DNA of 64,000 nucleotides, from assembly GCF_039537505.1 (NCBI RefSeq), contig NZ_BAABAQ010000003.1:310001-374000 (forward strand). The letters are read 5' to 3'. How positions within the stretch are numbered: the stretch's first letter is position 1; each line of letters begins with the position of its first letter. The stretch comes from Streptosporangium oxazolinicum (lineage in GTDB: Bacteria > Actinomycetota > Actinomycetes > Streptosporangiales > Streptosporangiaceae). Made by a program: the position numbers and the translations under genes. Below are positions 37,436-46,703 of the stretch, piece by piece. Below the pieces are notes generated by a model. It saw only the letters and a list, made by a program, of their open reading frames with translations, was not told the DNA's origin and ran no database searches.

Positions 37436-40117
37436 CCCCCATTCCCCCAGGTTTCAACCAAGTTTAATCATCTAGGACGAGGAGCAATCGCCGGACTTCT
37501 GATCACCTCTCTCCTCACGATCACCCCCGTTTCCACGGCGTCAGCAGATCCCGCGCCCAGCGGAACCACCAAGCAGGAAAGTGTCACCGGTTCACAAACC
37601 GCACCCGTCGAGTTACTCGGAGCGGCAACCGAAACCACACGATACTGGCGCTACCCCGACGGACGCGTGACCACGGAGATCTGGCCGAGGCCCGTCCGCG
37701 TCCAGAAGAGCGGCGCCTGGGCGTGGATCGACCCCACCCTCGTGGAGCAGAACGGCGTCATCAAACCGAAGGTCATCAAGGGTGATCTGTCGCTGTCTCC
37801 GGGCGGCGACACGGACGTGTTGACCACCTTCACCCCCACGCCCAAGCAGTCCTTGGCCCTGTCATGGCCCACCGGGCTACCCAAGCCGAAGCTGGAAGGT
37901 AGCCGGGCCACCTATACCGACGCGGCCGGCCCCGGTGCCGACCTCGTGGTCACCGCGCTGGCGGTCGGCTTCCGCTATGACGTGGTCCTGCGGACGCGTC
38001 CGGCAAAGACCCTGGAGCTCAAGATCCCAATGCAGGGCAAGGGCCTCGCGCTGCGTGAGGCCCCAGACGGCCGTCTGCGGGTGACCGATGACAACAACCT
38101 CAATGTCGCCGTCGCTCCCAAGCCCTTCCTGCGCGGTACCGAGACCGCAAAGAGCCGTAGCGCCGAAACCGGGGCCGTCGAGGCCGCCGTGGCCACCGCG
38201 AACGGGCAACAGACACTGCTCCTCAAGCCTGACCCCACGTACCTGGCCGACCGGGCCACGTCATATCCGGTGACGATCCAGTCCGCGTTCAGCATCATCC
38301 CCACCGCCGACGCCGACGTCTGGAGCCTCACCCCCGACTTTCCGAACGGTGACGGCAGCACCCTGAAGGCGGGTACGGACCGAGACGGCAGCAAGTCCCG
38401 CGCCTACCTGAAGTTCAACGTGTCGCCCCTGGTCGGGCAGCAGGTCAGCAATGTCACCCTGTCCCTGCTCAACATCGACGGCCCCAGTTGCGGTACCGCG
38501 GTCGGTGACGGAATTCAGGTCCGTCGAGTCACTTCCGCCTGGAATCCTGCCACCGTCGCCTGGTCCTCGCAGCCGACCAACACCACCGAAAACGCCGTCA
38601 CCAACAGACGCAGCGTCGGCGGAGCCTGCGATCCCGCTCCGATGAACTGGGACATCACCGCCATGGCCCGCCAATGGGCTGGCGATGTCGGGAACTACGG
38701 CTTGGTCCTCATGTCTCCGACCGAGCGCGCGGAAAAGAACTACCGAGTCTTTCCCGCCTCCGAGGACACCGACTTCAATGAGCCGCCCAAGGTCACCGCG
38801 ACCTTTGATCCAGTCGGCGCCCCCGTCACCGTCCATCCCGCCGGCCCTGGCGGTGTAGAGGTCATCTCGGCCTCGGAGAAGTGGGGCGCCGACGCCCTGC
38901 AGATGGCCGAACCTCAGGCTCACGCCCTGAGCGCGGCCCAGGATCGCGTCGAAGCGAACTCCGACGCGCTCGCCACCCCGTACGTCGACATGGTCAGCGG
39001 TCAGGTCATCGTTCCCGCCGCTACCACCGGCGGTCGTGCGATCGGCTCCGCACTTCTGGCAGGAACCTCCCACCTTGGTCTCGCGGGCACCGACTGGACC
39101 GTCCCCGGCACCTACACGGGCGACGACACCGACGAGGACCTCGAAGGACCGGCCGGCCAGACAGAGAACTACAGCTTCACCCCGCAGGTGCCTGATGTGA
39201 GCGTCAGCTCGGCACGGCTCTCCAGCATCGTGTCGGAAGTGCTGCACGCGGACGCCGGCCAGTTGCCCGGCGCTGAGAGCATCGTCTCCGGCCGAGCATG
39301 GCCCGAACGCAACCAGGTCCTCTTCACCGCCAATGCCGTGTCATCCGAGATGCGACTTGCCCTCGCCCAACGCTACGGCACCAACGCCGTTGTTATCCGA
39401 CTGGATCCGAACGCCGAGCACCCACAGTTTCAAGACAGCCGGGACAACGACAATGATGACTACATCAATGGCGCAGGAGCCTACCTCAACGGTCAGGATC
39501 AACCTTGCACCATGGGTTTCGCCTGGTCACTTCCGGCGGGTAGGCGACTTGTGACCGCTGGACACTGTCTGCGGAACGATTACGGGGGTGATTTTTCGTA
39601 CGGACAGCGCGTGCTGGGCAATCAGAAATACGGTACGGGAACCGTAGCTCTCCCCGGCCAGAGTAAATTGCTCGGCGATTCCGCACTGGTGCAGGTCACC
39701 CAGGCACCGAAGCAACCGACGGCGTCCATCTTCGTCGGTGATGACGAATCGACCACGAAGCGTCCCGTGAAGCGCAGCTGGCCCCGCCGCGCCCAAAACG
39801 GTGACCTGTACTGCGTTGGTGGTAGGACGACGGGTCAGACCTGTAGCTGGAAGGTCATAAATCCTAACACCTCCATCGACTTGAAAGAGGAGGGCGTGAC
39901 AAAAAACGTCGTAGAAGGCACCAGAGACAACGGATGCACTGACGAAGGCGACTCCGGCGGGGCTGTTTACACCATCGAGCCAGGTGCTGGATATATTATC
40001 GCCAAGGGGATTCACAACGCTGGAAATGTCCCCCTGATCGGTGACTGTGGCGAATACTTCACCGATATCCATTCTGTCCGCCAGGCATATGGCGGCGACG
40101 TCATGAAACGTAGATAG
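37436..40117 (+). CDS. Secreted trypsin-like (S1) serine protease with long N-terminal DNRLRE-type region
   Basis: 893 residues from GTG 37436 (AGGAG upstream; ATG 37403 has no ribosome site). A signal peptide of about 38 residues ends at ASA/DP. The first 440 mature residues are a beta-rich region with a DNRLRE-like block (AYLKFNVSPLVGQQVSNVT) as in many secreted actinobacterial proteins. The C-terminal third is a chymotrypsin-fold protease with His in LVTAGHC, Asp in LLGDSALVQV and Ser in GDSGGAV, plus paired cysteines. It probably acts outside the cell, so it is odd cargo for a defence locus. It is 16 bases from a lipoprotein gene and likely co-transcribed. Confidence 0.8.
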   Translation, partial: PPFPQVSTKFNHLGRGAIAGLLITSLLTITPVSTASADPAPSGTTKQESVTGSQTAPVELLGAATETTRYWRYPDGRVTTEIWPRPVRVQKSGAWAWIDPTLVEQNGVIKPKVIKGDLSLSPGGDTDVLTTFTPTPKQSLALSWPTGLPKPKLEGSRATYTDAAGPGADLVVTALAVGFRYDVVLRTRPAKTLELKIPMQGKGLALREAPDGRLRVTDDNNLNVAVAPKPFLRGTETAKSRSAETGAVEAAVATANGQQTLLLKPDPTYLADRATSYPVTIQSAFSIIPTADADVWSLTPDFPNGDGSTLKAGTDRDGSKSRAYLKFNVSPLVGQQVSNVTLSLLNIDGPSCGTAVGDGIQVRRVTSAWNPATVAWSSQPTNTTENAVTNRRSVGGACDPAPMNWDITAMARQWAGDVGNYGLVLMSPTERAEKNYRVFPASEDTDFNEPPKVTATFDPVGAPVTVHPAGPGGVEVISASEKWGADALQMAEPQAHALSAAQDRVEANSDALATPYVDMVSGQVIVPAATTGGRAIGSALLAGTSHLGLAGTDWTVPGTYTGDDTDEDLEGPAGQTENYSFTPQVPDVSVSSARLSSIVSEVLHADAGQLPGAESIVSGRAWPERNQVLFTANAVSSEMRLALAQRYGTNAVVIRLDPNAEHPQFQDSRDNDNDDYINGAGAYLNGQDQPCTMGFAWSLPAGRRLVTAGHCLRNDYGGDFSYGQRVLGNQKYGTGTVALPGQSKLLGDSALVQVTQAPKQPTASIFVGDDESTTKRPVKRSWPRRAQNGDLYCVGGRTTGQTCSWKVINPNTSIDLKEEGVTKNVVEGTRDNGCTDEGDSGGAVYTIEPGAGYIIAKGIHNAGNVPLIGDCGEYFTDIHSVRQAYGGDVMKRR

Positions 40118-40133
40118 GAAGCACTTCGAGTCC

Positions 40134-40550
40134 ATGAAAACTATCCGCTTCGGTACGCGCCCCAAGGCGGTCGCCATCGCTTCTGCGGCACTGGCCTTGA
40201 CGGCATGCAGTGCCCCTTACTGGGAGAAGATCTATTTTACGACGCTGTCCGCCGATGAGTTGACCTTGACAGCAAAAGTGATCTTTGGAAAGCCCGGCAA
40301 GGACGGCACACATTGTGAGCGGGTTACAAGAGCGGAAGTGTTCGAATCCTCCTCCAAGGTGATCATAAAAGTCCAGGTGAGCGAAAGCGCCTGCCCTCGC
40401 CCTTGGCCCTGGGAAAAGGTCGTCACAAACTCAATAGGTTACCTGTATCCTGTGCAGTTCAAGTTGAAGAAACCACTCGCGGGGCGGACTGTCGTCGACG
40501 GTACAAGGAATAAAAAAATCGAAGTCGAACGATCGACAGACGCCTCCTGA
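40134..40550 (+). CDS. Small lipoprotein of unknown function
   Basis: 138 residues. A 24-residue lipoprotein signal has a lipobox LTAC, with Cys25 as the lipidated residue. The exported part carries two Cys-containing segments (GTHCERVTRAEV and VSESACPRPWPW), which suggests a small disulphide-bonded fold on the outer face of the membrane. I do not recognise the family. It starts 16 bases after the protease stop and is followed by a clear terminator, so the protease and lipoprotein form a two-gene unit. Confidence 0.65.
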   Translation: MKTIRFGTRPKAVAIASAALALTACSAPYWEKIYFTTLSADELTLTAKVIFGKPGKDGTHCERVTRAEVFESSSKVIIKVQVSESACPRPWPWEKVVTNSIGYLYPVQFKLKKPLAGRTVVDGTRNKKIEVERSTDAS

Positions 40551-40557
40551 CACCAAC

Positions 40558-40592
40558 GGGTAGCCGGGGGACATTCCCGGCTACCCATTTTT
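40558..40592 (+). terminator. Intrinsic terminator after the protease-lipoprotein unit
   Basis: A perfect 11-base stem (40558-40568 with 40576-40586), a 7-base loop and an ATTTTT run lie 8 bases after the lipoprotein stop. This is the clearest classic Rho-independent terminator in the window. Confidence 0.85.
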
Positions 40593-40662
40593 CCGCAGCC
40601 GTCCTGACGCTCCTCACGGACGACGTCGATCCTCCCCCACATCTGAAACCCGGAGTCTTTTA

Positions 40663-41559
40663 GTGGTCGCGCAGCGATACGAACTACGCCAGCCGATAGG
40701 CCGGGGCGGCATGGGTGAGCTCTGGGAGGGCGTCGACACACGCCTGAGGCGCAAGGTGGCCGTCAAGCGTGTCCGGCGTGACCGGCTCAGCGAGGAGACC
40801 CTTCGGCGGTTCAAGCGCGAGGCCCAGGTCATGGCGTTGCTCCGCCATCCCGGTGTGCCCTCCGTCTACGACTTCGGGGAGGACGAGTACGGGTTCTTCC
40901 TCGTGATGGAGTTCATCGACGGATGGCCCCTCACGCACGTGCTCGACGCGCACGAGAGGCTCCCTGTTTCGTGGGCCGCCCTGATCGGGGCACAGTTGTG
41001 CGCCGTGCTGTCGACGACGCATTACCACTCGCTCGTTCACCGGGATCTGAAGCCGGGCAATCTCATGCTCTGCCGCGACGCGACCCTCGTCGTCCTGGAT
41101 TTCGGTGTCGCGACCGTGCTGAACTCACCGGACTTCTCGGTGATCACCGGGACGACGGGTGCCCCGGGAACCGCCCGCTACATGGCTCCCGAGCATGTTC
41201 ACAGCGGCAGGACCAGCGCGCTGACCGACCTGTACTCGACGGGCTGCGTCCTCTACGAGATGCTCACCGGTGAGCGGGTGTTCCAGACGACGGGCCTCGT
41301 CGCCGAGGTCGGCGGACATGTCAGCCTTACCCCGATGCGTCCCGGAGCGCTCCGGGAGGCTTCGGTGCCCCGGGAGCTCGACGCGCTGGTGACAGCCCTG
41401 CTGGAAGAGGACCCCGACAAGCGCCCGCAACGTGCCGACGAGGTCTTTCACCGGCTCCTGCCGTTCGTGCGGGACCTGCCGCCACTGCCGGGCGTGGTCG
41501 ATCGCGTGACGAGGCCGATCCATCTGTACGCCGAGGCGGTGTCCCGGTTCAGCCGGTGA
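40663..41559 (+). CDS. Cytosolic Ser/Thr protein kinase
   Basis: 298 residues from GTG 40663 with CGGAG seven bases upstream. A complete Hanks-type domain has the loop IGRGGMGELWEG, Lys35 in VAVKR, Asp128 in HRDLKPGN, Asp146 in LDFGVA, and YMAPEH. There is no membrane helix and no sensor domain. The C-terminal extension LPPLPGVVDRV is closely like the LPPFPG extension of the kinase-TPR protein at 28198. The two kinases bracket drmA-drmB-drmC and look like paralogues that share a substrate or partner. The gene is convergent with the next kinase, and the two 3' ends overlap by 11 bases. Confidence 0.88.
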   Translation: MVAQRYELRQPIGRGGMGELWEGVDTRLRRKVAVKRVRRDRLSEETLRRFKREAQVMALLRHPGVPSVYDFGEDEYGFFLVMEFIDGWPLTHVLDAHERLPVSWAALIGAQLCAVLSTTHYHSLVHRDLKPGNLMLCRDATLVVLDFGVATVLNSPDFSVITGTTGAPGTARYMAPEHVHSGRTSALTDLYSTGCVLYEMLTGERVFQTTGLVAEVGGHVSLTPMRPGALREASVPRELDALVTALLEEDPDKRPQRADEVFHRLLPFVRDLPPLPGVVDRVTRPIHLYAEAVSRFSR

Positions 41560-42880
41560 CCGCCATCATCACCTCGGCGGCCGTCGGCCGGGCCCGCGGG
41601 TCCTTGGCCAGGCAGGCGGCCACCGGATCCCGAAGCGCCGCGGGCAGCACGGACAGGTCGGGATGATGCTGGAGAATCATCCGGTAGATGTGCGGGTGGG
41701 AGGCGCCGTCGAACGCGTGCCTGCCCGTGGCGCCGAAGAGCATGGTCGAAGCCCAGCTGAAGATGTCGGACGCCGGGCCGACCGGATCACCGGAGATCTG
41801 CTCGGGAGACATGTAGATCAGCGTGCCCCTGAGGCCACCCGAGGTCATCGTGAACCGGTCCACCGCTCTGGCGATCCCGAAATCGATCACCCGAGGACCG
41901 TCCGGGCCGACCAGGACATTGGCGGGCTTGAAATCCCGGTGCACGACGTCCGCGGCGTGAATGCCGTTGAGCGCCGCCACCGTCCCTATGGCCAGCCGGG
42001 TCAGGCTGTCTCCGTCCCTCGGCCCCTCATCTCGCACCAGCCGCTCCAGGGATGGGCCGGGCACGTACTCGCTGACGATGTAGGCCAGGTCCTCAATGAC
42101 ACCGACGTCGATCACCCTGGCCGTGGCGAAGGGACGCACCCGCCGGGCCATGGCCGCCTCCTTGACGAAACTCTCGCGCTCGGCCGCGCCGCCGATGATC
42201 CGGTTGTGCAGCACCTTGATCGCCACCGGCTGCCCATCCGGACCGTGCGCGAGGTACACGGCGCCCTGGCCGCCTTCACCGATCTTCCGGGTCAGCACGT
42301 ACGGCTTGATCCTGTCGATCCCGAGCCCGTCGAGGGAGCGAGAGACGGGCATCGCGCCCATGTCGTTCCACGAAGGCCGGGGGAACGACGGGGGCGGTCC
42401 GGCGGGAGCCCGGTAGGAGGGCGGCGCGGGCGGAACGGTGGGGCGTCGGTAGGACGGCGGAGGTGCGGGGTCGCGGCCCCAGGCCACCGAGGGGGCCGGA
42501 TGTCTCGGCTGAGAGCGGAAGACCTTGGACCGAAGGAACAACGCGTGCGCCGTACCGCCCAGCCAGCCCACAAGAAGCCATACCCCCGCCGCCGCGTTCA
42601 CCGGCGCCTCCACCTCGGTCGCGGGGTTCCCGTCGTCCATGACACTGGCGATGGTGGCGTACGCGAGCAGGAACGCACCGTAGAGGCCTGTCGCGAAGCC
42701 CAGGTTCTTGCTTCTCAACCGCACAGCGGCGTGTCCGATGATGAAGGGGGCCGCGAATCCGCAGGTGTACAGCGGAGCGAATGCCCAGACAATGCTGAGA
42801 GGGAAGCCTCGCCAGGAAGACCGGTCGGGAATGCGCCTGTCGGCGCTGTGGCCAAAAGCGGGGCCGCCGGTTGGGGACAT
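41549..42880 (-). CDS. Membrane-anchored Ser/Thr protein kinase with N-terminal membrane helices
   Basis: 443 residues. Three membrane helices occupy roughly residues 25-125. A proline-rich linker (PPPSYRRP, PPAPPSYRAP) follows, then a C-terminal kinase domain at about 185-440. It has the loop IGEGGQGAVY, VAIKVL lysine, HRDFKPAN, and VIDFGIAR. The N-terminal membrane placement is unusual, since most bacterial kinases have an N-terminal kinase and a C-terminal sensor. The start is ATG 42880 with no strong ribosome site, so it may be leaderless. It lies tail-to-tail with the 40663 kinase. Confidence 0.85.
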   Translation of the reverse strand: MSPTGGPAFGHSADRRIPDRSSWRGFPLSIVWAFAPLYTCGFAAPFIIGHAAVRLRSKNLGFATGLYGAFLLAYATIASVMDDGNPATEVEAPVNAAAGVWLLVGWLGGTAHALFLRSKVFRSQPRHPAPSVAWGRDPAPPPSYRRPTVPPAPPSYRAPAGPPPSFPRPSWNDMGAMPVSRSLDGLGIDRIKPYVLTRKIGEGGQGAVYLAHGPDGQPVAIKVLHNRIIGGAAERESFVKEAAMARRVRPFATARVIDVGVIEDLAYIVSEYVPGPSLERLVRDEGPRDGDSLTRLAIGTVAALNGIHAADVVHRDFKPANVLVGPDGPRVIDFGIARAVDRFTMTSGGLRGTLIYMSPEQISGDPVGPASDIFSWASTMLFGATGRHAFDGASHPHIYRMILQHHPDLSVLPAALRDPVAACLAKDPRARPTAAEVMMAVTG

Positions 42881-43253
42881 GGTGTGAATGATACGGATCG
42901 TTCCATGCCCGGGACGGCGAGCGCCGAGAATTCGGTACCGAACATCGAATCACTGAGCGCTGTCTCGCCGATAGGTCCGTAGTGGGCGGCCTCGACGACG
43001 AGGCGCTCCCCGGTTTTCGCGGGCGAACGGCGCCCATGGATCTCGATCGCGGCGCACGTCATGATGCTGGAGAGGCCCGGCACCGCCAGTAAGCACGTCC
43101 AGGTAAAAGCACACATTTCTTTTGTCGGCTTGTACCGGGATTCCCTTTCCTCTTCTCCCTATCTTCGAACACGACGCCAAAGAGGGCGTCGATTCGAGAT
43201 GAAAAGGATTTGACATACCCACCGACATCGATCTTGCTAAGGGACCTCACACG
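42881..43253. promoter_or_regulatory. Divergent intergenic region upstream of the membrane kinase and a secreted protein
   Basis: 373 bases without a supported gene. For the plus-strand gene a TTGACA hexamer lies at 43210-43215, but the -10 candidate around 43233-43240 is weak. AAGGGA serves as ribosome site before ATG 43254. Minus-strand open frames here are arginine- and serine-rich and look spurious. Confidence 0.35.
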
Positions 43254-43868
43254 ATGCGAGGGAACAGGACAACGCGCAGAGCACTCCACCTCTCCCTGCT
43301 GGCGGGCCTCGCGGCCACCGCGGTCGTCGCCACTCCCTCCGCCGGCCACACCGCCGCCGGAGCCGAGGTGAAGGTCTACCAGAACACCATCAGTCACATC
43401 GCCGGACCGGGAGAGGCCAACCGCGTCCGCTTCTACAAGAGCGGCACCAAGATCATGGTGCACGACGCGGTGCCCATCAGCGCGGGAGACGGCTGCACGC
43501 AAGTGAGCGCCACCAGGGTGAGCTGCACCTCGGACGGAGTGGGAGCGGTCGTCGCGCTGCTCGGCGACGGGAGCGACTCCATCGTGATCGACATCCCCAT
43601 GCCGAGCTACGTCGACGGCGGCACCGGCTCCGACGCCTACTACGGGGGCACGGCCCCGACCACGAGCCGGGTCTTCTATGTCGGCGGAGAGGGCACCGAC
43701 TGGGTCAGCTACCAGCTCACCACACAGCCCGTGAGCGTGACCCTGGACTCCCTGAACAACGACGGCCGCGTCGGGCTCGACCAGGACAACATCCAGCCCA
43801 GCGTGGAGAACGTGATCCTGAACCAGGCCGTCACGACCGAGGGAATCCCGGCCGTACCGGCCGAATGA
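43254..43868 (+). CDS. Small secreted protein, calcium-binding beta-roll-like
   Basis: 204 residues with an N-terminal export signal (HLSLLAGLAATAVVATPSAG) cut near residue 35. The mature part has a glycine/aspartate-rich repetitive pattern (ALLGDGSDSIVID, DGGTGSDAYYGG) and a single Cys pair near GDGCTQVSATRVSC. It resembles the degenerate haemolysin-type (RTX) beta-roll proteins common in secretomes of actinomycetes. A hairpin and T-run follow. No enzymatic motif is seen. Confidence 0.55.
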   Translation: MRGNRTTRRALHLSLLAGLAATAVVATPSAGHTAAGAEVKVYQNTISHIAGPGEANRVRFYKSGTKIMVHDAVPISAGDGCTQVSATRVSCTSDGVGAVVALLGDGSDSIVIDIPMPSYVDGGTGSDAYYGGTAPTTSRVFYVGGEGTDWVSYQLTTQPVSVTLDSLNNDGRVGLDQDNIQPSVENVILNQAVTTEGIPAVPAE

Positions 43869-43885
43869 GAAACACACCTGCGAGC

Positions 43886-43921
43886 CGGTCACGGCCTGGT
43901 CCACGCGCGGTGACCGTTTTT
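43886..43921 (+). terminator. Probable terminator after the secreted beta-roll protein
   Basis: Seven-base arms CGGTCAC/GTGACCG (43886-43892 and 43910-43916) enclose a 17-base loop and are followed directly by five T residues at 43917-43921. The loop is large for an intrinsic terminator, so this is moderate. Confidence 0.45.
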
Positions 43922-43941
43922 GACCAACCATCAGAACATGG

Positions 43942-43997
43942 GGTTATCTTTCACGGCTGGTGAAAATAACTCATTCTGGAACTAGGGTGAAATAACC
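43942..43997. promoter_or_regulatory. Repeated GTGAAA/TTTCAC dyad upstream of the ESX-like gene
   Basis: TTTCAC (43949-43954) and GTGAAA (43960-43965), extended by GTTAT and ATAAC, form an inverted repeat. A third copy of the half-site, GTGAAATAACC, occurs at 43987-43997. It precedes the ATG at 44020 and its GAGGGGGAG ribosome site. A regulator-binding site is possible; no regulator is identified. Confidence 0.4.
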
Positions 43998-44019
43998 AAA
44001 ATAGAGTGAGGGGGAGTCG

Positions 44020-46173
44020 ATGTCGCCGGGAACGGGGCCCTCGTCGCCGGACTTCACCGGAATCGACCCCGAGCTGATGCGGGGTTTCGTCACCGCACTG
44101 GAACGCGGTCGCGATGTGATCGGCGAGCAGTCCGAGCGGATCCGGCAGCTGCTCGCGGCGGCCGGGGTGCCGGCGGCGGGACTGCGGCCGATCAGGGAGA
44201 TCGACGGCTGGGTCGGCGACGAGCTGCCGAAACTGCGCGAACGCCTGGAGACGATCAACCAGGACCTCCCCATGCTGGGAGAGGACTCCGGCGTCCCGGG
44301 GCGGGCATCGACGTGGACCGGCGACCGCTTCAACAACCCGTTCGAGTGGGGACTGCTGCCCTACGACGAGAAGACGGGAAAGTCCCCGGCGGGCAGTGCC
44401 AAGAAGGGCACCGACCTCGCCGCCGAGTTCCGACGTCTTCCCGAGTCCTCCCTCGGCCTGCCCAACGCCGACTACGACCGGATCCTTGGAAAGCTCGCCG
44501 ACAGGCGGAAGGACGGCTATCTCACCGCCGGGTTCTTCCGGTCCATCGGTCCCGAGGGCATGCTCGGCATGATCAGCCGCCTGGAGAGGTACGACAAGAA
44601 CGCGGCCGACAAGCACCGTAAGGTCATGGGTGACGCTCTGGCCACGGCGGTCGGCGCGCAACCGGCCCTCCTCGGCTCCGCCTGGAAGGCGGACAGCCTC
44701 AAGAAAACCCCGGAAACCAAGCTTGCGGGCCTGCTCGCGTACGGCACCTTCCCCGCCCCGTGGCTCACCCAGATGCTGCAGGGCAGGGTGGGCAAGCCGA
44801 TCGGTACCGGCGACGGCAGCCGGCCCAGGCGTTGGAAAACCGATCTCGTCCCGTTCCTGCCCGCCCTGGCGAACAACCCCGAGGTGGCCAGAGGCCTGTT
44901 CAACCCCATGTCACGCGAGGATCTCAGAGACCTGTTCACCGAGTTCAACCGCATGGACACCTCCATGCCCCACGGAGATCCCCTGAGCGTGAAGTACGAC
45001 ATCAGCCTGGAATACGGCAGGTCCTACAAGCAGCCCTGGGGAACGGACCTCAACGTCGGCACGGAGTTCGGCCGGATGCTCGCCGCCGGAGGCGGGGCCT
45101 ACGAGAAGGGCCCGCACAGCCCCGAGGCCGCGAAGTTCGCCTTCAACGTCATGACCATCATGGGAGACCTCAAGGACACCGACGGTACCGAGGACACTCC
45201 GGCCACCCCGATGGAGGTCATGCCGGAAGCCAGGCCCTTCATGTCGACGCTGGCCGGTGCCTACGCCGCCGAGATCACCGAGGGCGCGAACATCGGCGAT
45301 GCCAACATGACCGAGGAGAGCACTCTGAAGCCCTTCACCACGGCCTTCGGCATGACGTCGGCGTTCACCCTGAGCCCGAAGGACACCTACCGCTTCCTGA
45401 AGACCTTCGCCGACTCCACGGCGAACCTCGCCCCATTCGAAAAGGGAATGGGCGCCCTCAGCATGAAACTCATCGCCGACGCCTCGGCGACGACCCGGAG
45501 CACCGGCGACGTCAAGCACATGGACCAGGTGTTCACCGCGCTGGGCAACGTGCGTGGCTTCGAACTGGCCGCCATCGAGAAGGTCCAAGGAACGCTGGAC
45601 ACAGCCGATAAAAAGCAGGCGGACATGATGAAATACCTGCGCGACACCACCATCGGGGTGGCGGGCCTCTTCGCCCCAACCAAGGCGGCGTCATATTTCT
45701 GGACACTCGTGGGCTTCTCCTTCTCCACTTACGACACCGCCGGAGACGTCTTCGGCGAAGAGGACGAGACACGGGTGGACCTGGCCGACAAGAAGGACGC
45801 CATCGAGACCCTCGGTCGCCAGCACATCTACGCGCAAATACTCATGGCCAACGGCTTCACGCCGAAGGTGACACCCGCCGAGTTCCAAACCGGCCGCGTG
45901 TCCATCACCGACGCCAACGGCAATCTCAAACCGTTCTCCGAGTTGATCAAGCCATCCGGCGTGTCCGTCACCGACGCCAAAGGCAACCTTAGGTCACCCT
46001 CCGAGCTGCTCAAGCAGGGGAACGAAGGGCTTGAGGCGTTCGAGCGGTGGGCCGTGGCCAACGGGATGGGAAGCAACGATCTATCAGTGGGAGATCTCTC
46101 TGAAAAGATGGCGAGCCGCTTCGATGGTGGTAACAAACGAGGCCGAGAGCGCGGTCTGGCCTACGACAGCTAG
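44020..46173 (+). CDS. Large WXG100/DUF6571-like protein
   Basis: 717 residues. The N-terminus (residues 15-90) is a helical WXG100-like hairpin with IDPELMRGFVTALERGRDVI and an EIDGWVGDELPKL turn. The body has repeated short helices of the type ADYDRILGKLADRRKDGYLTAGF, as in the DUF6571 family of large actinobacterial ESX-associated proteins. A tandem pair of 20-residue repeats lies near residues 625-670 (VSITDANGNLKPFSELI and VSVTDAKGNLRSPSELL). No signal peptide is seen. Together with the small gene at 46704 it looks like an ESX substrate/partner set, without an ESX secretion ATPase in the window. Confidence 0.5.
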   Translation: MSPGTGPSSPDFTGIDPELMRGFVTALERGRDVIGEQSERIRQLLAAAGVPAAGLRPIREIDGWVGDELPKLRERLETINQDLPMLGEDSGVPGRASTWTGDRFNNPFEWGLLPYDEKTGKSPAGSAKKGTDLAAEFRRLPESSLGLPNADYDRILGKLADRRKDGYLTAGFFRSIGPEGMLGMISRLERYDKNAADKHRKVMGDALATAVGAQPALLGSAWKADSLKKTPETKLAGLLAYGTFPAPWLTQMLQGRVGKPIGTGDGSRPRRWKTDLVPFLPALANNPEVARGLFNPMSREDLRDLFTEFNRMDTSMPHGDPLSVKYDISLEYGRSYKQPWGTDLNVGTEFGRMLAAGGGAYEKGPHSPEAAKFAFNVMTIMGDLKDTDGTEDTPATPMEVMPEARPFMSTLAGAYAAEITEGANIGDANMTEESTLKPFTTAFGMTSAFTLSPKDTYRFLKTFADSTANLAPFEKGMGALSMKLIADASATTRSTGDVKHMDQVFTALGNVRGFELAAIEKVQGTLDTADKKQADMMKYLRDTTIGVAGLFAPTKAASYFWTLVGFSFSTYDTAGDVFGEEDETRVDLADKKDAIETLGRQHIYAQILMANGFTPKVTPAEFQTGRVSITDANGNLKPFSELIKPSGVSVTDAKGNLRSPSELLKQGNEGLEAFERWAVANGMGSNDLSVGDLSEKMASRFDGGNKRGRERGLAYDS

Positions 46174-46174
46174 C

Positions 46175-46618
46175 TCACGAGATCGGGAGGCACTCAGTTT
46201 CACCCCGCACTCCGTATTGCCCGTTAGCTGGTGACTCCAAGATGATCACTGTCTTGTACGTGTCATTGGCAAGCCGGATGGGAGCATTGCCTGGGTCTTC
46301 GACAATGCGGTAGGGAGCAACCGAGGAAAGCTCACCGAGCATGTAGGTATTGAGTCCATCTGGCTCGCGTTGCGATGCGGCGTCTCTGGCCGTAGCCGCG
46401 AAGGTCCTCTTGGCCTTTCCCTCGCCACAGGAAATATCGCGCCCGCCGGAATCAGTAATCCGGACATCCAGAACGTGACTTTCCTTCATCAGTTCGGTGA
46501 TGTGTGATTTGAGGGTCTCCCCCGCTTCGGCCGCCGTAGGGCCACTATCCCCACATCCGGACACCGTTAAAACCATCACCGCGCAGGCCAAAACCCCGCG
46601 CCTTGCAAAACGTGTCAT
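46175..46618 (-). CDS. Lipoprotein of unknown function
   Basis: 147 residues from ATG 46618 with GGAGGAATGT directly upstream; the in-frame region to 46735 is not coding-like. A lipoprotein signal has lipobox VSGC at about residues 19-22. The exported part has two more Cys residues (ISCGEGKAK and GETECLPIS). No family is recognised. The gene lies convergent with the large ESX-like gene and divergent from the small WXG-like gene. Confidence 0.6.
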   Translation of the reverse strand: MTRFARRGVLACAVMVLTVSGCGDSGPTAAEAGETLKSHITELMKESHVLDVRITDSGGRDISCGEGKAKRTFAATARDAASQREPDGLNTYMLGELSSVAPYRIVEDPGNAPIRLANDTYKTVIILESPANGQYGVRGETECLPIS

Positions 46619-46703
46619 ACATTCCTCCAGGGCTGGCCGAGGTGCCGTAGATCCAATAATGTCCAATAGTCCGCCTGATGTATCGGCCTCCGAAGAGGGA
46701 TAT

